DNA from: a virus
Length of the DNA stretch: 23,416 bases
Virus record (IMG/VR): IMGVR_UViG_3300031553_000109
Coordinates: 1-23,416 of that record
Strand: one strand, 5' to 3'
A program made the translations under genes and the position numbers. How positions within the stretch are numbered: position 1 is the first letter of the stretch; each line of letters starts with the position of its first letter. The notes under the pieces were generated by a model. That model worked only from the letters and a program-made list of their open reading frames with translations. It made no database searches and had not been told where the DNA came from. Positions 20,101 through 23,416 of the stretch are shown here, piece after piece.

Positions 20101-21615
20101 ACCTAGCTTAGTTTTATATACTAATTCCTTTTCTGTTTTAACGCCTAAAGCTACTTTATAGATTAAGCCTTTTTCAATTTTAGTCGGACCAAGGAAGATG
20201 TCATACTTGAGAGATTTTTCTAGCTTGGTCGGCGTTGTGATTACACAATACTTCAAGGTTTTGTTTATGGCGACTGGGTTCAAGCAAACATATTTAAGAG
20301 ATTTAGTAGGAGCCGAAGGTGTTTTTACAATACAATACTTTAGAGATTTTTGGATCGTCTCAGTGGTCGGACCCCCTGCTGTGTAGTCTATTTCCAAAAC
20401 AGAATAGTTTGCTGTTGGGTAATCAACCAACCGATCTTCTCCCCACCCATCACCAACTTGAGTCAAGATACCAAACCTTATATTATTACCAGATACCCAA
20501 TTATCCCTATTAACAATTTCTTGAACTATATCTGTTGCCACTATGGTTTTTGCCCCAAGTGCCGAGATGTTTCCATCTGTGTGTGCTGTTGTCTTTGTTA
20601 TGTTTAGTGGACCATTATTATCTGCCCACGCCGCCGCAGAATCTACATCATCACCATATAGTTTATAACTTATCCCCCCTTCGTAATTATAGTAACAATT
20701 TACTTTTAGATTTGCCAAATCTATTGTGCACCCCTGTGGTAGATCAATCGTCTGGAATCGTAATCCACCACTCCAGTAGACTATGTCGTCAAATACATAT
20801 AATTCAATTTGGTTATTGTGCCAGTTCCCATCACTTACACGCTGGCTTCCATCGTCATTATCAGCAACGATAGACTCATTAATATCAGGAATATCAATCA
20901 AGAGGGGATACTTAATGTTATCAGTCCAAGTTTTTACCCTTGTCTTTTTATCTAAAATTTCAGCAACCTGAGGAAAGATTTTTTCAACTAAATCATATTT
21001 CTTTCTTCCGCTGACTATTTGCTCATTTCTTATTTCTTTTTCTAGCCTCACTTGATTTCTATCAGCGTCTTTTCCTAAATGTTTTTTATTAACCCCTAAA
21101 TTATGATGTTCATCTTCCTCTATTTCCCATCCAATTTCTTTTAACCCATTGGCTGTTTTTACAACTTTGAAAAATTCTACGCTTGCTGGATTCAATCTTA
21201 AATAAATATCTAAATCATTAATAACATTATCCCACCAAATTTTGTTTCCATCTATTCTCGGAAAAATACTCAATTTTAATTGTTCAACAGAAATACCACC
21301 AATTGATTTTAATTTTATTATAACATTTCCTCCTTCCTTAGAAGTATAAAATAATCCAATCTCGTTTTTCAGTATTTCTAAACTGTAAGGGGCTTTATCA
21401 ATAACAAATTTATCGCCTCTATCCTCTGGAGTTAAATCAATGTCTTTCCATTTTTCATTTTCATTTTTTGGATTTTCTTTATAATGAACCGCTCCCATTG
21501 CTTTTATCAATCTAAATTTATTTCCACCCAATGAAAAGGTTTTAGAACCCGATGTCCTTTTTTCAATAACTTCTACGCTATTTTTCGGTTGTTTAATTAT
21601 TTCTGCTGGTTTCAT
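17140..21615 (-). CDS. Giant KxLxY-repeat protein with jelly-roll-like domain
   Basis: A 1491-residue protein. Residues 1-230 are charged and strand-rich (KDIDLTPEDRGDKFVIDKAP). Residues about 245-415 (VSDGNWHNNQIELYVFDD, GGLRFQTIDLPQGCTIDLAN, YKLYGDDVDSAAAW, IVQEIVNRDNWVSGNNI, YSVLEIDYT) resemble DNRLRE/CBM96-type beta sandwiches of surface and fibre proteins. Residues 423-1476 are about 73 tandem units of 14-15 residues with invariant [KR]-x-L-x-Y, ending in a Pro/Tyr-rich tail (YPYNPMDSPYNPFPR). The alternating hydrophobics suggest one strand per unit in a long fibre or solenoid. It starts within the sulfotransferase stop (ATGA). It may be a head decoration or fibre; identity unknown. Confidence 0.8.
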   Translation of the reverse strand: MKPAEIIKQPKNSVEVIEKRTSGSKTFSLGGNKFRLIKAMGAVHYKENPKNENEKWKDIDLTPEDRGDKFVIDKAPYSLEILKNEIGLFYTSKEGGNVIIKLKSIGGISVEQLKLSIFPRIDGNKIWWDNVINDLDIYLRLNPASVEFFKVVKTANGLKEIGWEIEEDEHHNLGVNKKHLGKDADRNQVRLEKEIRNEQIVSGRKKYDLVEKIFPQVAEILDKKTRVKTWTDNIKYPLLIDIPDINESIVADNDDGSQRVSDGNWHNNQIELYVFDDIVYWSGGLRFQTIDLPQGCTIDLANLKVNCYYNYEGGISYKLYGDDVDSAAAWADNNGPLNITKTTAHTDGNISALGAKTIVATDIVQEIVNRDNWVSGNNIRFGILTQVGDGWGEDRLVDYPTANYSVLEIDYTAGGPTTETIQKSLKYCIVKTPSAPTKSLKYVCLNPVAINKTLKYCVITTPTKLEKSLKYDIFLGPTKIEKGLIYKVALGVKTEKELVYKTKLGVKVEKSLKYTTITTPAKTEKSLKYDIFLGSKKIEKGLIYDVITDTKIEKTLRYCALPVTAIQKTLKYCVITTPTAKTKSLKYDIFLGSTKIEKGLIYDVVSPTKIEKSLKYCVIATPSATTKSLKYTITITPAKLEKGLEYQVLTTPTATTKGLIYKVKPTIPITRELIYKVLPSVAINKTLKYCVITTPTKIEKSLKYDIFLGSTKIEKGLIYDVVSPTDIQKELKYTIKQTPTGKTKSLKYAVITTPAKQEKELAYQILTTPTAKTKGLVYKTRQGVKVERELVYKVLPSVAINKTLKYCVIATPTKITKSLKYNIFLGSPKIEKGLIYEIITSTKPTKSLKYTIVTDSKIEKGLIYKTRGGVKTEKDLVYMTKGAVTINKELAYVVSPAVKINKTLKYCVKTTPSAKTRELKYNIFLGATKIEKGLIYDVVYPVGVQKGLVYDITSPVTIQKDLKYTILATPEKKTKSLRYDIFLGATNVQKDLVYDVRGAVKIEKGLVYKVIPAVAINKTLKYCVITTPTKIEKSLRYDVFLGATKIEKALTYKVRTDTKIERELEYQVRSEQSETRELKYTIATPAKIERELGYYINTSNVIQKSLKYCVITSMKIEKSLRYACLPVTAIQKTLKYCVIVTPTKVTKSLKYNIFLGSPKIEKSLVYDVISPVKVEKSLTYDVVSPVKDQKSLKYTILTTPIAKTKSLRYDIFLGSFKTEKDLVYDVLTNTKIEKSLRYMAVPAVAIQKSLKYCVKQTPTALTKSLRYDIFLGATTIQKTLQYSVKTILGLNKSLEYQVLTATAINKSLKYVVVSPNAVQKSLKYTVETTPTKITKELDYRVLTTPSGITKSLQYAVITDTKLEKSLRYAVVPAVAIQKSLKYCVLTTPAKIEKSLGYEVLTEQAITKSLKYCVIITPAKIEKTLEYQVSTIPSAIQKSLHYEVVVGTLITKSLKYCIINQPATTITKGLEYRISGGYPYNPMDSPYNPFPR
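17143..20349 (-). repeat. About 73 tandem 42-45-bp coding repeats with 4-unit super-period
   Basis: The units translate to [KR]-[STGE]-L-x-Y plus 9-10 residues. Lengths follow a 15-15-14-14 pattern over much of the array. Units with DIFLG recur at unit numbers 4, 8, 12, 20, 28, then 35, 39, 43, 51, 55, 59, i.e. multiples of four with a one-unit slip between 28 and 35. Units with KTLKYC following xAI[NQ] recur about every eighth (3, 11, 19, 27, 34, 42, 50, 58, 67). DNA identity between units is much lower than protein similarity. Confidence 0.85.
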
Positions 21616-22214
21616 ATTCCTATCGTCAAATTTTCTAGCCTGAATCTACATAGTTCAGGTTTTACTACTGAAACGCATTCCTCAACATCAATTTTCCAAT
21701 CGTCGTCTTTTAATTTCTGAAATTCTTTGTTCGGATTATCTATTACATCTCTATAACTTAAAACTACCAACTGAATATCTTTTCTATTTTCCAAGTGTTC
21801 TATAATATATTTCATTAACTCATTGTATTTGACTGTCGGGAATTTCCTTTGGAAAAATGCCTCAAAACTTTGCCTAACTTCTTCTTTGTTTCTAAGCATA
21901 AAAACTATTTTGTAATTTCTAATCGGTAGATTCAAAACATCATTGAACATAACTTTTATCAATTTGCCTTTTTGTTTCTCCATAAAATCGTCTTGCCTAA
22001 CCTTTCTCATCCTCTCAATTTCGTAAAAACCATTTGGGTTTGGTTTGTAATCTTTATCACCAAATCTATCATTCATTTTATCTCTTTTATCGCTTCTTAC
22101 CGCCTCAAGTCCTCCTGTTTCTAATGCTTTCATCATCATTGAAGTTCCCGTCCGCATATATCCTGATACCACATAGGTTGTTTTATTTTCTAAAGTAAAA
22201 TTTGTCTTTTTCAT
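21612..22214 (-). CDS. Sulfotransferase-family protein
   Basis: A 200-residue protein with VVSGYMRTGTSMMMKALETG (15-34), the 5'-phosphosulfate-binding loop of PAPS-dependent sulfotransferases (SGxxRxGTSxMxxxLxxGG), and YKIVFMLRNKEEVRQSFEAF (101-120), where Arg108 and Ser116 fit the 3'-phosphate-binding motif. NPNGFYEIERM (59-69) matches the NPxGYYE segment of a family common in bacteria and phages. VLSYRDVIDNP (151-161) follows. The enzyme would transfer sulfate from PAPS to an unknown acceptor. It overlaps the upstream kinase gene by 32 bases and the downstream repeat gene by four, so all are probably made together. Confidence 0.82.
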   Translation of the reverse strand: MKKTNFTLENKTTYVVSGYMRTGTSMMMKALETGGLEAVRSDKRDKMNDRFGDKDYKPNPNGFYEIERMRKVRQDDFMEKQKGKLIKVMFNDVLNLPIRNYKIVFMLRNKEEVRQSFEAFFQRKFPTVKYNELMKYIIEHLENRKDIQLVVLSYRDVIDNPNKEFQKLKDDDWKIDVEECVSVVKPELCRFRLENLTIGI

Positions 22215-22530
22215 ATTCGTAAGGATAATCCTTGTGCTTCTTGCCTCCTTCTAAATAAATGAATCCACAATTTGTTATCTCTTGAACCTCCTCCCTCAAT
22301 TTCTTATAAGGACAAATCAGGGCAACAATTATGTCAAACCCTTGTCCTTCTATCATTTTAGCCATCCTAGCTACTCTCATATTATGTTCCCAGCGGTCTT
22401 TTTTAGAAAAGCCAGTCGGGTAAATCCCCCTTACTGTGTCACCGTCTAAAATAATAGACTTATCTGTTTTTAATTGTCTGGCTAAAGTAGTTTTCCCCGA
22501 GCCACTATTGCCTGTTACCCAAATTATCAT
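22183..22530 (-). CDS. APS kinase-like P-loop kinase (short)
   Basis: A 115-residue protein. GNSGSGKTT (7-15) is the P-loop, LDGDTVRG (28-35) the APS-binding DGDxxR motif, FSKKDRWEHNMRVA (41-54) the FSxxDRxxNxRR segment and ALICPYKKLRE the ISPYxxxR motif, all in adenylylsulfate kinase order. It would phosphorylate APS to PAPS, the sulfate donor for the next gene's product. It is shorter than typical CysC (about 170-200 residues): the region with the RDxKGLYxKA motif is missing, and only a compact C-terminus (GFIYLEGGKKHKDYPYEYE) remains. It overlaps both neighbours. A related small-molecule kinase is the alternative. Confidence 0.75.
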   Translation of the reverse strand: MIIWVTGNSGSGKTTLARQLKTDKSIILDGDTVRGIYPTGFSKKDRWEHNMRVARMAKMIEGQGFDIIVALICPYKKLREEVQEITNCGFIYLEGGKKHKDYPYEYEKDKFYFRK

Positions 22531-22909
22531 TTCTTATTTTCGTTGCTGAAATGTCCTCTAATTCTTTTGGCAATGTTATTTCTCTTATTCCCCAACCGAC
22601 CTTTCTTCCGTAGCAAACTTCCTCAATATCAGGGATAGATATTATTTTTACTTTATCTTTCCATTCTGCAAGAGCTTTTTTTATTACCCTTTTCCTTTCC
22701 AATACAGTCAAAGGATTGCTCTCTGAAATGTCTGTATTTCTAATAGCAATCAAAACCGATTTCCCTTCTTTCAAGACAGTTTCAATCAATGCCTTATGTC
22801 CTTTGTGGAAAGGCTGCCACCTTCCTACAAATAATGAATATATTTTCTTTTCGTCTTTGGGGGTAAGTTTGTAGGTAGTATCGTTAAGTTTTGTTATTGG
22901 AGTTTTCAC
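22505..22909 (-). CDS. HxGH nucleotidyltransferase (NMNAT/adenylyltransferase-like)
   Basis: A 134-residue protein starting with GTG at 22909, directly after the upstream TAA. YSLFVGRWQPFHKGHKALIE (24-43) carries the HxGH nucleotide-binding motif (His35, His38). AIRNTDISESNPLTVLERKR follows, then IPDIEEVCYGRKVGWGI, and ISATKIR (120-126) is the ISxTxxR motif. These place it among NMN- or pantetheine-phosphate-type adenylyltransferases. Its neighbours suggest it could feed the kinase with an adenylylated substrate, possibly APS, but the sequence motifs are not those of ATP sulfurylase (no RNPxHxxH or GRDHAG). The 26-base overlap with the kinase indicates coupled translation. Confidence 0.8.
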   Translation of the reverse strand: MKTPITKLNDTTYKLTPKDEKKIYSLFVGRWQPFHKGHKALIETVLKEGKSVLIAIRNTDISESNPLTVLERKRVIKKALAEWKDKVKIISIPDIEEVCYGRKVGWGIREITLPKELEDISATKIRNDNLGNRQ

Positions 22910-23332
22910 TTATTCTCTATGTAATTCAAGCTTAGGCAAATCCACATTATTCTTGTCGCTAATAACTATCCGGTCATCGGGCAGAATAAAATTATAGCAA
23001 GCGTGCTTCGTGCCTTTAATCTTGTAGCCAAAGACATAGGCCTTGACTGTGTCTTTGAAGTTCTTGAAATAGTAGGCGTGGACATTCCGGTAAAAGTGGA
23101 ACACCTGCATATTCGGCAGAACCAAGAGGTCAATCCTCCTCTTGATGTCGTCAGACTTATACATCGTAAACATCTTGACTTTGTTCCATTTTATCTCTCT
23201 GATCTGATGGAAAACCCCGTCTTTCCCGAACTGATGGAACTCCGAATCGTCCAAATAAACCACCCCCCAAACCCAGCGTTCGGGAGTAATTTCCTCCTTT
23301 TTGCCTTCTTGGCTTGTAAATGTATATTTCAT
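22910..23332 (-). CDS. Conserved phage hypothetical protein
   Basis: A 140-residue soluble protein: MKYTFTSQEGKKEEITPERW, VWGVVYLDDSEFHQFGKDGV, a basic middle (YKSDDIKRRIDLLVL) and aromatic-rich VFHFYRNVHAYYFKN, then KAYVFGYKIKG. TPERWxWGVVY...D-x-S/T-E-x-x-QFGxDGxFHQ looks like a recurring viral hypothetical family, but I cannot assign a function. It is the first gene after the hairpin at 23343-23374 and is followed without a gap by the nucleotidyltransferase. Its GC content is visibly higher than that of the cargo genes downstream. Confidence 0.7.
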   Translation of the reverse strand: MKYTFTSQEGKKEEITPERWVWGVVYLDDSEFHQFGKDGVFHQIREIKWNKVKMFTMYKSDDIKRRIDLLVLPNMQVFHFYRNVHAYYFKNFKDTVKAYVFGYKIKGTKHACYNFILPDDRIVISDKNNVDLPKLELHRE

Positions 23333-23374
23333 AATAATAAAAAATAATCCTGCCCTCTCTTGAGCAAGATTATT
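23333..23374 (-). terminator. Hairpin with T-tail just before the cargo operon
   Basis: AATAATCCTGCCC (23343-23355) and GAGCAAGATTATT (23362-23374) form a 13-bp stem with two G-T pairs and a 6-base loop. In the minus sense TTTTATTATT follows (23342-23333), so it is a good intrinsic terminator. Only a few bases separate the tail from the ATG at 23332. If the TATAAT just upstream is used, the hairpin is instead at the 5' end of the cargo mRNA and may act as an attenuator or a stabiliser. Confidence 0.6.
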
Positions 23375-23379
23375 TTCGC

Positions 23380-23385
23380 ATTATA
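23380..23385 (-). promoter_or_regulatory. Possible -10 element for the cargo operon
   Basis: TATAAT reads on the minus strand at 23385-23380. The best -35 at usual spacing (TAATAC or AATACA near 23402-23408) is poor, so this is only a candidate. The start would be near 23373, at the base of the hairpin. Confidence 0.35.
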
Positions 23386-23416
23386 TTGCTCATAGAGGTA
23401 TTGTATTACCTATTAA

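Noticed and set aside
17143-20349. Regularly spaced short repeats resembling a CRISPR array
   Set aside because: The repeats are coding units of one continuous 1491-codon frame, vary strongly at DNA level, have no unrelated spacers and no cas genes.
22505-22909. ATP sulfurylase
   Set aside because: The motifs (GRWQPFHKGH, ISATKIR) are those of NMN/pantetheine-type adenylyltransferases; ATP-sulfurylase signatures are absent. Its place in the operon keeps sulfate adenylation only as a hypothesis.
88-23332. Alternative genetic code (TGA recoded)
   Set aside because: TGA ends many genes at the expected place, commonly within ATGA overlaps with the next start, and no conserved domain needs TGA read-through.

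Overview
The window is a stretch of a tailed bacteriophage (or prophage) genome with siphovirus-type virion genes. Almost every gene is on the minus strand, so the functional order runs from high to low coordinates. The key virion markers are a TP901-type tape measure, an HK97 gp10-like protein, head-tail connectors, a tail tube protein and a tail-assembly chaperone with a frameshifted extension. TGA is used as a stop, often in ATGA start/stop overlaps, so recoded TGA (codes 4 and 25) is unlikely. Promoters look like ordinary sigma-70 sites (TTGACA/TATAAT), but most genes lack a clear Shine-Dalgarno and begin after an A/T-rich leader. This hints at a host with SD-independent initiation; candidate-phyla bacteria are one possibility, but the host cannot be fixed from this window.

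Layout, in the direction of transcription. (1) 23332-21612 is a cargo block: an unknown protein, an HxGH nucleotidyltransferase, an APS-kinase-like P-loop kinase and a sulfotransferase. The last three overlap one another. (2) 21615-17140 encodes a 1491-residue protein, coupled to the sulfotransferase by an ATGA overlap. It consists of an N-terminal part, a jelly-roll-like domain and about 73 units of a 14-15-residue [KR]-x-L-x-Y repeat. (3) 17064-14528 holds head-tail connection genes interrupted by one full HNH homing endonuclease and preceded by an HNH remnant. (4) 14492-7571 holds the tail genes: two tiny ORFs, tail tube, chaperone with frameshift extension, tape measure, a large tail-tip/fibre protein with an S74-like end, and a small coiled protein. 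(5) 7566-5287 is a probable lysis region: a one-TM coiled protein, a papain-family (C1) peptidase with an SH3b-like domain, an acidic protein and a two-TM holin-like protein. In the 450-base gap before the peptidase start lies a plus-strand transcription unit with promoter, structured RNA and intrinsic terminator, and next to it a cloverleaf-like four-stem element.

(6) A hairpin terminator at 5225-5271 separates the late genes from an early region (5187-88) driven by three promoters that share TTGACAA-N3-TTGATAA around the -35. The early region has four small genes, an HTH protein whose promoter predicts a leaderless mRNA, a Rad52-like annealing protein, a PD-(D/E)XK exonuclease and a DUF669-like ssDNA-binding protein. 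Then come a winged-helix protein and a replication initiator that contains iterons, with one further iteron between its promoter and start codon (a lambda-O-like origin arrangement). The distal genes are a DUF1016-like protein, small unknowns and a C-type-lectin-like Lcl protein.

The most unusual content is the sulfation-like cargo joined to the giant KxLxY protein, the plus-strand ncRNA, and the iteron layout. Identities come from motif reading only; no database search was run.
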